DNA from: Rotaria sordida
Lineage: Eukaryota > Rotifera > Eurotatoria > Philodinida > Philodinidae
DNA length: 64,000 bases
Assembly (NCBI GenBank): GCA_905250125.1
Contig: CAJNOL010001192.1
Coordinates: 1-64,000, forward strand
Direction: 5' to 3'
A program made the position numbers and the translations under genes. Positions 36,354 to 48,821 of the stretch are shown here, piece by piece. Position 1 is the first letter of the stretch. Each line of letters opens with the position of its first letter. The notes beneath the pieces are model-generated. The model saw only the letters and a list, made by a program, of their open reading frames with translations. It did no database searches and was not told where the DNA came from.

Positions 36354-39300
36354 TTTGAGAGGTGTTGTTTGTATTTTTTTTTTCTCTTTTCTCTTTTCTT
36401 TTTCTTTTTCTTTTTCTTTTTTTTGGTTTTTTTTTAATATATGTACGTGTATTTTTATTATTGTTATTTGTTAAGTGAAATCATCGGAGATTGAAGTCAA
36501 ATACAGTTTTAGTCAGTAGATAGAAGTTTTCAGCATGTATGTATCCATTCTACTAATTTTACTTCCGCCCTAAATAATTTTATATGCACGTTCGTATCAT
36601 TCTAAATGAAAGAAGACAAGAAACAAAAAAATCGAATAGCTATATATATAATAGATAGCTTATATAGTTCATTTCTTGATTAATGTTGTCTTTTGTTGTA
36701 TTTTCTAGTCTATATTTGAGGTCAAGTTTGCGTCACTACTAATATATAGGATAAGTGTAACAAAATTTATTGTGTTTAGATTAGTTTTCTTTAATGCTAA
36801 TTTTCCGACTACTTTCTTGTTTTTTTTCTCCTTATGTGCGTACATATATACACAGAAAAGTATTGAGTTACACAAAACAGTTGCAGATACTTCATCCGAG
36901 TGTGTATGAACATATATATACGGATTGCTTTTTCTTTTCTTGTGCAATGCACTCGACTTTATTATTCCCATTTCGATACATCTTTCTTTTCTTTTTTTTT
37001 TCTCTTCTCATACATATATATATTCTTTATTGTCTTCTTTTTTTTTCTTGTTTGTTTGTCTCAAATGAATGACTTTATTTTTATATTAATAATACTACTA
37101 TTACTATTGCGTTATTTTTTCTCTCAATTGATGTTGTGTCGCGATGTATGTGTGTGTATGTATGTAGGTATTGAAACAATAGGAAATGTTTTGACGACGA
37201 TGTGCTTTAGTTGAAGGTGGATGGGAGTTTGAAATTGAAAATAAAATGAAAATTTGTTTCTTATAATAATATTTTTTGCTTTTATCTTAGTTATATGAGA
37301 TAAAATCTAAGATATGATAAGTGATACTTGAATTAATAGACACACAAAATGCTAATCGAAAAAAAAATTCATATGAATAATCCTAAAAGCATTGAAGAAA
37401 ATAAAAGTTTCAAATAATTTATATTATCATCAGAGTAATTTTTTTTCTTATACAATAGATGAATTTATTAAAATTGGTGGTATGACGAATAAAAATGTAT
37501 TGCTATGTTGCTGAAGACAAATTTTTCTTTTTTTTTTGGGCTGTTATTTTCAACTGATTTCATCATTTTTCAGTCATGTCTTAAGTGCATTCAAACGACC
37601 CTGGCCTTGTTTTTTCTTATAACCCTTGAGAAGGATGTTTACTTTTACAGTACTCTTCAGTTTATATATGCTACAATAATTTAACAAAACTGTCTTATAA
37701 TGATGAAAAAATTTTAGACTATATCTACGCATTAGTCACAGAATGACTTCTTGTTTACCAAGAAAATTATGGTAGAAGATGTGAGTTACTATCCAATCAA
37801 AAGATTTATTTTAATTATGTCTTGATATTTTTGTTAGATTTGATTGTTATTGCAATGTATTGAAAGAAAGAAAACAAGAACAAGAATTTCCTTGATTTAA
37901 AATTATTCCTTTAACAAAATTGCGACATTTTAATTACATATTTCAGTTAATTTATAGTTCTATTCATAAATAAACAATGAATAGCATAATGTTTGAAAAT
38001 TTTGGGTTTTGTTTTGTTTTTCTTCGAATAAAATTTATGAAAAAATTAGTTAGTCTAAAGTACTTATCAGATAATAAATGTACCTACAATAATCTTTTGA
38101 CTTTAATCGAACATTGATATGAATATACCTTTGTCTTATTTTTTTTTTCATCTAAGATATACTGTTATATGATTGTTGTTTAAGCTGTCAGATTGACGTC
38201 ATCACCATGATAATTATAAGATATGTAATGAGTTGATGAAAAGATTTATTGAAGCAAAAATATTAAAAAGAAATTATCATTCCGCTTTAAATTTCAAAAT
38301 AAAAAAACAAAACAACCAAGTGCCAAAAAGTAGATAATCTTATTTAAATCATTGAGAAAAAATGTTCTAAATATTTAATTGATTTTGAGAAAAATCTATT
38401 TTGATAGGAAGAAATCTTATGATCAGATTTTTATTACACAAAGTTTTGCTTGTACAAACGAATTTTATTCGATTTGATTAACATTTTACATACTGCTCGT
38501 AAATAAATCCAAAAAAAAAAACTAAAGTAAATCTTTCCGAACTTCATATATATTTCTTTTTTCTATAGATTTATTTATGCTGTTATGTTCGTCATATCCA
38601 ATATATTTGTCAAATATTTCAATTCATTTAGTTTATCTTTTATTTGCATTAGTAAAATCTTGCTTTGACGTGTTTCAGACGATCTCTTTTTTCTTTTTTT
38701 ATCAAATCAAGTGTTCTTAATAACATTTATCTATATTGATAATGGTTGAAATAAATATAGAATGAAAGAGTTTTTTTGAGTACAAATTTTTTTGAAATTT
38801 CATTATTCTACTTGCAATTTTAATAAAGCTATGCAACAATGATTTATACTAATATTATCAAAGTTTATTGTATTCTCAACATTAATAGAAGACAATAAAA
38901 AAAACTAGATAATTGTCATAAATTACATTTAAAAAGAAAAAAAGAATATATGCTCCATGTTTTAAGTGTCTGAAAATGAATGTGTTTACTGTATCAATGT
39001 ATTTGAATACATTATTCTTGTAAAAAGAAATGAGACTGTCATTCTACAATTCAACAAAAAGAATGAAAATCTATTAGTTTATACTTAGTCATTACTGTTT
39101 TTTGAACTTAATTTTTTCTTCAAAAAGAAAAAAAACAAAAACCAAGCATCCATGTAAATTTTAAGAGCAAAAAAAAGAAAAAAATTATACTTATGATGTA
39201 GAACAATCGTAAAATTAGAGAAAGAATAATGATGTGTATTTATAACAACAATACTTGAAATCGGTAATAACAAAAGCAACATCATTATATATACGATGTT

Positions 39301-40619
39301 TATTCTTAATTTCCATTTACATTGATATAGAAGGAGAAAGAGAAACCCAGTTTGAAGTAGGTATTTATTTGCTTTAGTTGCCTTTTTTTTTTCTTTTAAA
39401 TTGTTAACGAGAAATAAATTCCAACACCTGGTCAATTTTTTTTTCTATTATAGAACTGTAGTCATACATCATATTTATCCTTTCAATGCCAACATTAACA
39501 GATGGTGGTTGATTCACGTAACAACTAATACATTGATTGTTACTCGGTTTTTATTGATACATTTTATTCTTAATATCATATATTTGATGACAAAGTCCAG
39601 AACGACTAATTAAATGATAATCACTTCTTTTTTTTTTGTTCGATGAAAAAAAAAGCAATGACAACGACGCGCGCAATTTCATGTACGTGCTTGTCCTTGA
39701 GACAAGATATTATCCTAACATCAAAGTACTCTAATGGGTTAAGCACTACGTGTACGACAAGGGGCAGATGGTATCTAATTTTCACATCGATAAAAACATG
39801 CAAACTGATCTTTTTTGGAATATGAATATCAGATGCAAAGAAATAGAATTGATTAAATTATGATAAACAAAAAAAAAAAAAAAAAAAGAAAAACGATGAA
39901 TGCAAAATATTTCAGTATACTCAATCTAAAATTTCTTTCTTTTTCTGTACTTCCAGAGCATATTTTTCATTTATATTTTAGTAATATAATATGCAAACAT
40001 TACATTGTTTTTTCTTGACTTCTGTCATATTATCACACCATAACCATCATTGACACCAACGCACATTTTTTACTTGTCCTTTCAAGGTGTTGTTGAGTGT
40101 ATTCGACTGTGGCATAAAAAGAAAGGACATTTAGTGAATACCGTCTAAAATGTTTGGCTCTTGTGTCCTTATCGTACGAATATAAATATATGAATCAAAC
40201 AATGCTAAGATAAAGAACGGATATTCTTGTTCTTCAGTTCAATTTTCTATCCCGGTCTTTTATTAGAATGACCTCATTATGCTTAAAATAGCGGTTACCC
40301 TCGTTGACTATTTTCTATTCTTATATTTTCAATTGTATAATGAAACAGCTGACAAACCAGTAAAGATTCATAGTCTATGTTTTTTGTTTTCTTTCACTCT
40401 CGCTTACTTTTTTTCTTCTCGACAGACGTATTTAACGAATAAAGAGAAGTAGAAGAAAAGAGAAGAGAGATGAATGTATATAATATATATATATATATTT
40501 AGAGTAACAAAACATAAATCAAGAATGAGACAAGTAAATTTATGTGAAATATATTTCTACTCGAACTTTGATCTTATTCAAAAAAAAAGAAATTTCTTTT
40601 TTTTTTTAGTTATTTTCAG
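36354..40619. other. Large intergenic region, no gene seen
   Basis: About 4.3 kb of AT-rich DNA after RagC/D. Many poly-A/T runs and short open frames of low-complexity Phe/Lys/Ile content on both strands; none shows domain-like sequence or splice-linked continuity. It ends in a poly-T tract and a TTTTCAG acceptor directly before the next ATG. Confidence 0.45.
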
Positions 40620-41489
40620 ATGTCTGTAGATGTTGACTTTTTTCCTCATTTACTTATGAAGGATAGTATATTAACAACACAATATGATAGAAGAAATAGT
40701 TGGACTATGTCAGTATCTTCATCATCATCATCATCATCAACAGCAGCAATAACAACAACAACGACAAATACAACATCATGGTTCGAAAGAAAATTATTTA
40801 GTCATTTTAAACGTTTTTTTCGACGAAAATCTTTATCATTAATATCAAATCGTCGAATATCATTATCAAATATTGAAAATATTCTATCATTACCAGTTAA
40901 TGAAACACAAAAAGTCGAAGAAGAAGAAGAAGAAGAAGAAGAAAAAGAAAAAGAAGAAAAATCTCCTATTAATAATGATAATGAAAAACTTTCATTATCA
41001 ACAATATCATCTATTTCTAATTCAATTGATTTACTTTATGATTATGATCGTCTTCTTGAACGTTGTATTAAACAACATGAACATAATCATACTACTAAAA
41101 TAAATGTACATTGTCAAACACCAATATCAATTCCACATGCAGATTTAATTGTTAATCAAATATGTACAATAATTATTAATTGGAAATCTTATATACGTTT
41201 ATTTCATTCATTAAAACGTGATCCACATTTATTTCAACAATATATTAATCAATATTATTCATGTCAATCATTTATAAATCAACGTGAACAATTAACATTA
41301 AATATTCGTACAACAAAAACAATATTTGATAATGTTTTACGAAAATTTCTTGATGATTATATTACATGTTTAATATGTCAAACGGCACAAACATATTTGA
41401 TTAAATCAGATCGTATATGGAGAATAGAATGTCAATTATGTGGTATTCAACGAATAGTTAAACGTCTCAAATGGAAACATCATCAATAA
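40620..41489 (+). CDS. Divergent eIF2-beta-like protein
   Basis: One open frame of 289 aa. From about residue 135 it follows the C-terminal domain of eIF2-beta: YDYDRLLERCIKQ (family YTYEELLNRVF), HSLKRDPHLFQQYINQYY (family HRQPKHLLAFLLAEL), QLTLNIRTTKTIFDNVLRKF and LDDYITC (family [27 protein letters not shown]). A zinc ribbon follows with CLIC (250-253) and CQLC (271-274). In eIF2-beta this domain binds mRNA/tRNA within the eIF2 complex. The N-terminal half differs completely: poly-Ser, Thr-rich, a basic FKRFFRRKSLSL patch and a poly-Glu run, with no lysine boxes. It is therefore probably a diverged paralogue, not the main eIF2-beta. The ATG directly follows a splice acceptor, so a coding exon further upstream cannot be excluded. 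Confidence 0.75.
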   Translation: MSVDVDFFPHLLMKDSILTTQYDRRNSWTMSVSSSSSSSSTAAITTTTTNTTSWFERKLFSHFKRFFRRKSLSLISNRRISLSNIENILSLPVNETQKVEEEEEEEEEKEKEEKSPINNDNEKLSLSTISSISNSIDLLYDYDRLLERCIKQHEHNHTTKINVHCQTPISIPHADLIVNQICTIIINWKSYIRLFHSLKRDPHLFQQYINQYYSCQSFINQREQLTLNIRTTKTIFDNVLRKFLDDYITCLICQTAQTYLIKSDRIWRIECQLCGIQRIVKRLKWKHHQ

Positions 41490-42460
41490 TGATCATAATA
41501 CTAATAATAATAATACAAGTAACAATAAAAACAAAAAAAAAACAACAATAGTGATATACGATATCTTAGTTGTGTTCTTTTCAAATCTAGTCTCTTCTGT
41601 CTCATTTCATTTCTTGTTGATTGTTACTGATGTCTTAATAGATTTTTTTTTCTCTTTTTCTCTGTAGCTATGCTTTTAACTGCATGCCATACATACAATA
41701 AGCAAAAGAGCACTTTAGAAACACCTTTTATGATAATATCGTTGTTGGTATGCAATTATTTCATTTCTTTTTTTTTTTTTCTATGTGTTTATCCTTTGCA
41801 TCATTTATATACTTTTTTCTAAAAGTATATAAAATAAATAATAATTTTTCGTATTTTATGTAGCATCATATTTACAAAAAAAAAAGGAAAATCTTTAGAA
41901 AACCAGGGTTCACCGAGTGAAATTTTTGAAGATAATCAAAATGAAGCCTTTTTTTATTTTTCAAATTAAATGTGAGAACAAGCATAAAATAAATAATGAA
42001 AAAACAGCAGGTTCTTACATGAGTCACATCAGAAAAGAATACCTACACGTTTTGATTTTTATCAATATAAAAAAAAAAAAAAACTATTTCTAGTTTCAAC
42101 AGATGTCAGTAGAATTCAAAGATTGTTGCCAAGTCTTTTCTATTATTTGTTAAACATATGAACCATTAAAGTAAAAATCAAGTTAAAAATAGATAATTCA
42201 ATAGAGTTCTTTTCTAAATGAATATAATGAAAGTTTTATGATGAAATAAAAAGTTTTGTTTTTTAAATGATTCCGAATTCAGGTCAAATGAACGCTTGTT
42301 CTTTACGATACACACATACATATAAATTCAATCACATACAACATAGAATGAGGCCGAAAGTGAGTATATGCGTGTATCATGTAAAAAATACTAACGGAAT
42401 TTTACTTAATAATATAAAAATTTCGAAAGATTAATAATTATTATCTACATTTAATTTCAG
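41490..42460. other. Intergenic spacer before RMND1
   Basis: About 970 nt of AT-rich DNA. Nothing recognised apart from the TTTAATTTCAG acceptor that directly abuts the RMND1 ATG. Confidence 0.5.
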
Positions 42461-45184
42461 ATGTTTCTTCGTCTACTTCGTTCATATGATAAAACAATAA
42501 TATTAAATGGAATCAAATTTTCTCGTTTTCTTTCTGAATCATCATCATCATCAAGAGGACGTGCATTAAAATGTTATAATAGTAAAGAAATTTCATCATC
42601 AATGAAATTACCCGTATTAAAACGTGTAGCAAGAAAAAAACCAACATGGAAAGAAACAAATATATTAAATCAACGTGAAGAACAATATTTTAATGTAATT
42701 GCATATGCAACTGCTGATTGGTATGATTTAGATCGATTAAAACAACGTTTTATTTCATTATCAAAACCACCTCAATTAATTCATATATCAAATATGTTAG
42801 ATAATGTTTTATGTATTCAAATACATCGTGAAATAAAAGAAAAAAGTGAAGCATTTATATTTGATGATGGTGCTGTTATTTTTTGGAATGTTCAAAGTGA
42901 TGATGAAAAATTAATTTTAAATGAAGTAAATAAGAAATTTTTCATTTTTAAAATTTTTTGTTTTATGTTTTATGTTTCATTTTTCTTTTTTCTATTTTTT
43001 TTGATTGATGAAGTAAGTGATAATCAATATCCAAAAGATTTAATTAATAATGAAAAAGAAATTATGAATTTTATTGAAGTTTCAACAATGAGTACAATTA
43101 ATAATGATATTATTAAAGTTAATTGTCTATCTGAAACAGAACAATTACTTGATAAATATACATTTTCAAATGCACTTGCACTTTCAGTTAAATTAGGTAG
43201 AATAAATAAATAAATTTTAATAATATTTTATTATCATTTTTTGTTTTTATTTATAAATAGGAATTTGGGAAGCTTTACTTGATGATGAAGTTGAATTTGT
43301 TGCTGATTTAGCAAATCGTTTAAAACAAGAACACCATATTAAAATTGAACGTGGTTTAATGCAACGTAAAAGTGGTGAACTTTATTCACTTAAACATGCT
43401 GTTAATCTAAGTCATGGTATTATTTTTGTTTTAATTCTAAAGAAAAAAAAAAAAAAAAAACATTGATGTTTAGAATTTAAGGAAGTCTGAATTTCTATTG
43501 CAAATCTTTTGTTTTTATTTAGTATATGAAACTAGATTAATTTATCACGAAAATGTATTATATGAATTAAAGATACATTAAGATGATTTTGGTTTCAGCA
43601 AAAATGAATGAATTTTGAAGAGGAGAATAACTTTTATTGTCTGGATACTTTATCTCTTGTAGAAAGAAAAATCCAGAAATTTTTAATCTCATCGTTGAGA
43701 TTAATTTATTTCGAAAGTTTTAAAATTTTACATTGAGTCATTTCTTGAAATTCTCCGAAAAAAGGAAGATACTTTTAATTATCACTCATATAATGTCTGA
43801 GTAAGGAAATATTAGAAGTAAACTTGTTATAGTCAGAATAGAACTTTTATAAAAATACTTAAAAGTAGTTATAGAAAAACAAAAGACAATAACTTCTTAA
43901 AATTTTCTTCGATATTTAAAAATAAAATTAAGATGGTATTTATTGAATTTTTAAAGAGTGAGAAAATCTAATTGATTTCATTTGCTCTTTTAAAATATAT
44001 TTCTTTTTTTTTTTTACAATAGATAATATTTTATAGAAAAATCTCAATGACATTAACTTAATCAGAATACTATTTGTAGGTTAAACAAACATATTTCGTT
44101 TCATGGAAATTTTTTTCTGTAAAAAAACAAAAAAAACATTCTTTTGATTTTTTCTGCATAGATATTAGTCAGGTCATGTATACTTTAATTGAAAAGAAAA
44201 AATGTCGAGAATTGAGATGAGGGAATTTGAATATTTTTTCGTTCGGAAGATAAAAGAACGTAAACTAGTATATTCGAATGAGAATGTTTTCTTTTAAAAG
44301 TTATATACTTATATGTTGTACTTTGGATCAAAATTGAGTTTACTATTAGTAACTCTACATAATCACGAGTAGATTAATTTATTTATTTATTATGTAAAAA
44401 AATAAAAAACATATTAATAATTCATTTCAACATTTCCAAAAAAAGGAACATTTTTTCATATTTAATAACGTACCGATCTTGAATATTTGTTTATCAGCCA
44501 TAGAATTATTTATATATAGCCCATGCACTGGATTATCTTTCTAGAATAGTTGATATTTATTTAATCGACGACAATTTAAGGTTAAAAAAACCATAGTATC
44601 CTGTCTGATATATTAAAATCTATGTGTCATTCGGTACAATTCATTTTATTTTCAAAACGGAGAAAAAAAAAAGATAATAATCACATTTTCTGTTTTGCAA
44701 TATCGTGCTACGTTTATAAACGATATGAAAATAGGCCATTATCTATTTCACCTGGTTCGATAGACATGATATTTACATTTATAATATCAAACATTCGACG
44801 CAAAAAAAAAATTTGTTTTCCCATTTTTTTTCTTTTTAGACTTTCTTGATACACCGGATTTCTATTGGTCAAATAGTCGATTAGAAAAGTAACTAAAATA
44901 AATATTTAATGTTTGATAATTTTTTTTTGTTTTTTAGTCTTTATAAAAAAATCTTTAATTATTTTACAATTGCTAAACGAACAAAAGTTTTAAATGAACG
45001 TTTAAGTTTTTCACTTGAACTTATATCAGTTATTGAAGCAAGTTTAAATGAAAAAAAACATGTACGACTTGAATGGATTATTATTACATTAATATTTGCA
45101 GAAGTTTTTTTCAATATAATTGATCATATTGATTTTTCTACATGGAAATTTTCTTCGAAAAATTCTAAATCTTTCGATGATTAA
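42461..45184 (+). CDS. RMND1: RMND1, mitochondrial DUF155 protein
   Basis: Exons 42461-43196, 43261-43416, 44840-44888, 44938-45184, all in frame, 395 aa as read (366 if an 87-nt intron-like segment in exon 1 is removed; human 449). The N-terminus (MFLRLLRSYDKTIILNGIKF) looks like a mitochondrial presequence. DUF155 blocks are clear: VIAYATADWYDLDRL, FIFDDGAVIFWNV, KYTFSNALALSVKLGIWEA, MQRKSGELYSLKHAVNLS, DFLDTPDFYWSNSRLENLY, AKRTKVLNERLSFSLEL, LNEKKHVRLEWIII and a C-terminal hydrophobic segment. RMND1 is an inner-membrane protein needed for mitochondrial translation. Residues about 157-185 (NKKFFIFKIFCF... FFLIDE) are encoded by T-rich, intron-like DNA flanked by a 9-bp direct repeat and have no counterpart in the family (see findings). 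Intron 2 is 1.4 kb and appears empty. Confidence 0.92.
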
Positions 45185-45605
45185 TTTTTATATTATTCTT
45201 TCATTTATATGTGCTATTTTTTTTTGTCGATTTAGTTATATTGATAAAATAAAAGAATATTCAAGAAAGTCAAATGACTTTTACATTCATTATTCATTTT
45301 CTATTGATAGTAACTACGTATAATATTATCTATAACTGTGATTGTTGTCACTATGATGTGAATAAGATAAAACAAACTAACACATCAAAAATAATAATTC
45401 AGTAGGCTAATTGACAGGATGATGATTTTGAATAAAACACATTGATTATATATAAATGCATTGATTCACCATGGTCTTTTATCTATTTTCTTTTGTTTTT
45501 TGAGATATAGTCATAATCGATGAAATGATCAGTCACACTTGATCGATCTTTTTATATAAATATGTGCACTTCTCGTATTCTATTATCAAACAAAAAAAAA
45601 AAAAG

Positions 45606-46271
45606 ATGGCAAATGTATGTCCACTGCTCATTCGACCATCATTTACTGGTCACACTTATCATGATTTTCAATTACAATTTGAATCTCCAACAACCAATTG
45701 TACTGTAGATCCTATACAAAATCTACTTCTTATTCATTTTTCTCGTATATCAAATTTAACATCAAATAATATATCATATGCTCTATATGATCTAGCAAAA
45801 CCTAATAATGAATCACCACATGTACAAGTTTTTCCTAATGATCGTGTTAATTTTTGTGTACGATCAGCATTTAATACAGGTCAAAATGATATAACATGTC
45901 ATGAATTTTATATGGTAACAATGTTAACATCACTAGATAGAACATTATGGCCATTATTAATTATATTTGGTTATATAATTATATTATTAATAGCAATGTT
46001 TACTTCTTTAGTATCACAAATATTTGATAAATTATCTCAAACAATTTTTTCAGGTTCAATAACAAAAAAATTATTACAAACTCGAGATATATTTTCATTT
46101 TTACCAACATCACAACGAAACTTACATGATATTGGCTTAACAAAATTTGATGAAAAAAAAGAATTTTCAAAAGCACTTGATTTAATTGCAAAAGATTGTC
46201 GAACAAATACAGGTGCATATATTATTCAAACATCAAAATTCGATGAACCTATTTGTCTGGATTATTTCTAA
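45606..46271 (+). CDS. Unrecognised single-pass membrane protein, 221 aa
   Basis: Open frame starting MANVCPLLIRPSFTG. The first ~120 residues hold several N-glycosylation sequons (NCT, NLT, NIS, NES) and four Cys, as an extracellular domain would. A strong membrane segment follows (PLLIIFGYIIILLIAMFTSL, about residues 119-138), then a ~80-residue cytoplasmic-type tail with KKLLQTRDIF and acidic/basic stretches. No cleavable signal peptide precedes the ectodomain, so either the protein inserts N-out, or a 5' exon is missing. The stop codon lies only 56 bp from the stop of the convergent Arf-like gene, so 3' UTRs must overlap. No homologue recognised; function unknown. Confidence 0.65.
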   Translation: MANVCPLLIRPSFTGHTYHDFQLQFESPTTNCTVDPIQNLLLIHFSRISNLTSNNISYALYDLAKPNNESPHVQVFPNDRVNFCVRSAFNTGQNDITCHEFYMVTMLTSLDRTLWPLLIIFGYIIILLIAMFTSLVSQIFDKLSQTIFSGSITKKLLQTRDIFSFLPTSQRNLHDIGLTKFDEKKEFSKALDLIAKDCRTNTGAYIIQTSKFDEPICLDYF

Positions 46272-46327
46272 CAATTAATGTATATTTTGAAAGACTTGAT
46301 AAAATAAAACAATAAACATAAATAAAT

Positions 46328-48821
46328 TTACTGATGATTATGAATAATTTCTGATAGATAAGAAAACATTTCCATAACACCACCTCCTATTAAAAAAAAA
46401 TCATTGAATATTTATATTTTTAATATTGAAATAGTATTTACCAGTATGTGCACTCATTTCAAATATTTTCCATTCATTAGATTGTATTTTTGTTAATGAT
46501 AATTTTTTAATAAGTTCTTCTTTTCTTAATGAGTCTAAAAAAAAAGAACAAGAAAAAATATCATACACATTAAATAATCTATGATAAAGAAAAACAAAAA
46601 AATAATTTGTAAACAAACGTGATAGATCTTGTTTATTAGCAGCAATAACGATTGGAATAGTAGATGATCGACCTAATTTTTTCGATAAATCTAAAAGTTC
46701 GTTTCTTGCAAGTTGTATTCGTTGTTCATCATGACAATCAATAACAAACACCACACCTTAATAAAAAAAAAAGTATAAAATTATATCAATGATAGTCTGT
46801 TGAAATGAAAAACAATGTGAAATACTCGTTCTGAAACACAATCAATCATAGAAATCATAGATTTATGTCCGTGTTAAAATAAAATAATTGAATAGTGTGC
46901 CTATGGAAATAAATTTCCTTTTTTTTTTTCGACTATCATGATTTGTTACAACAAATTTGAACTCAAGTTTTTTGTTTCTATGTGACTTAAACTTTCGTAG
47001 GAAGATCATTTCGATGAAAAAAAAAAAACAAAAAAACATTCTGTGTCATATGCATAAAGTTAAAAGGGTTATGATAAACATTGTTGAAAGCTTATTATTT
47101 GAAGCTCGATAAGTTTCGAGTGTTGATTGTTTTTTTTTAATGTCAAGTTATGTCTAATAAATTTTGACTGATCGAGCATATTTTTTCATTGAAATTGAAT
47201 ATAGACTGTAAAATCTTTTTTGTAGTATTTCTATTCTAATAGAGCATAATAAGAGTTCAATATACTAGTTTTTTTTTTTTTTTTAATGACAACTTATAAA
47301 AATTTGAAAATGATAACATTCATTGATTCATAGAAGATTGTAATTCATTTCAAATGTTTATTAATCAACTGAATTTATATAGATTCATATAGTTGTTCTA
47401 TTTTTTTATAAAAAGCCTTATCAATACGTCGCTATAGTGAAACTTTGTAGCATCTCAATAGAAGTGGTTTCTATTTTTAATATGTCTCATTTTGTATACA
47501 ACGTTTTACAAATCATTATGTCTATTAAAAATCGAATAGAAATAGACGAAATTTCAGCAGTGTTCAGACTTCCGAAAAAGGAAATTTCGGAAGTTTCGGA
47601 AATTTCAAGCATTTGTGTTCTGAATTGCACGTTACTTCCTAAAATGATGTAATTTCCGAAATTTCTGAAATTTCCGCAATTATGTACTTACAGAAATTTC
47701 TGAAATTACAGAAATTTCCAATATGTCTAAGAACTTTTGATTTGCACTGCTATATAGTTATCGAGCTGATGGAAATTTCAGAAATTTGGATAATTTCCTT
47801 TTTTGGAAATCTGAACATACCTCCGAAATTTAGAATATTTCATCTCTATCTCAATATAATCTAAAAGAAAAGACAACAAATCGAAATAACTTGCATAATT
47901 TTCAAATTGTTAATGACAAAAGTTATTTTTATGTAATTGTATCTGTTTATAAAGTATACCCATCTCAAATTGCTTTTTTCACGGTGGAATAGAGTGCCCT
48001 AATTCATCTCGAAAACAAAAAAAAAAATGTCAATTCAACTTTTCAAAAGTAATTTTTTCAAGAAAACTTTTTAAAAAAATCATGTATTCTTGGATTTTAT
48101 TTTATTTTTTTCTCATATATTTAACTTTATCAATATTTTTTCCAGTTTTGACAACATATACTTGACTAGACAAAAGTAATTTTTTAAAGCTTCCTTTTGT
48201 CTATCGAAATATGTGTCACGAAACTGAAAAAAAAAATTATTAATAAAATTGCACGAAGCGCAAAATATATCAAAATTCAAGGTTTTCTGAAAGTGTTGTT
48301 TTCTTGAAAAATCTATTATTAAAAAATGGCGAAGCATTTTCTCTACATAATTCAATACACGCTATCTAATCATGCAAAAAAAAAAGCAATGAGAGAAAAG
48401 AAGAATTTTTTTTTACGGAAAATTTCAATTGCATGCAACTTAAATATAATTTTTTTTTTTTTTAAGAATGAAATAAAATTAATACAAATGATGATTTTCT
48501 TCTTATCATACCTTGAATACCCGTTAAATAAAATCTCCATAATTCTCTTGTTTTTTCTTGTCCACCTAAATCCCATATATTAAATGCTAATGGTGCAAGA
48601 CGTGGATGAACAGTTTCAATTTGATAGACAAATGTTGGTTCTGTTTTAATATGTTCAATAAAAGATGCATGTATATTTAATTGTAAATCAACTAAATTTT
48701 TAAATCGTTGAACTAATGTTGTTTTACCAGCAGAATTAAGACCAATAATTATTATTCTAGCTGATGGTTCATCATAAGGAGAACAAATATGTCTAATCTT
48801 ACTTGACAATACAACTCCCAT
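46328..48821 (-). CDS. Arf-like small GTPase
   Basis: Four exons, 48821-48512, 46756-46619, 46534-46442, 46386-46328, giving 199 aa. All Arf-family motifs are present: N-terminal MG (possible N-myristoylation), P-loop GLNSAGKT (27-34), switch II WDLGGQEKTRELW (83-95), NKQD (144-147) and the SAxxG motif as MSAHTG followed by GGVMEMF. The switch I Thr is probably in EPTF (61-64). The nucleotide-binding residues look functional. The insert between P-loop and switch I (about residues 42-60) is longer than usual, and the protein is about 20 aa longer than typical Arfs (~180), so I cannot assign a subfamily; it has ARL4/ARL11/ARL14-like features only in a general sense. Intron 1 (1.75 kb) carries a probable hAT-type MITE. 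The start is 263 bp downstream of the 5-HT2-like stop on the same strand. Confidence 0.88.
47555..47823. mobile_element. Probable non-autonomous hAT element with GAAATTTC repeats
   Basis: Imperfect terminal inverted repeats: TGTTCAGACTTCCGAAAAAG at the left pairs with the complement of TTTTTTGGAAATCTGAACAT at the right. The flanks CGAAATTT (47547-47554 and 47824-47831) would be an 8-bp target duplication. The interior is a series of GAAATTTC/GGAAATTTCC units about 9-11 bp apart. Because the flanking 8 bp resemble the internal unit, the exact ends are less certain than for the elements at 1415 and 9336. Lies in intron 1 of the Arf-like gene. Confidence 0.6.

Noticed and set aside
36900-37214. 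Overlapping hydrophobic open frames on the plus strand
   Set aside because: Phe/Tyr/Leu-rich translation of T-rich DNA, with no splice-linked continuation or recognisable domain.
39621-39825. GC-richer patch with open frames on both strands, considered as RNA gene or exon
   Set aside because: No tRNA-like fold or B box, no domain, and no splice context that extends it.
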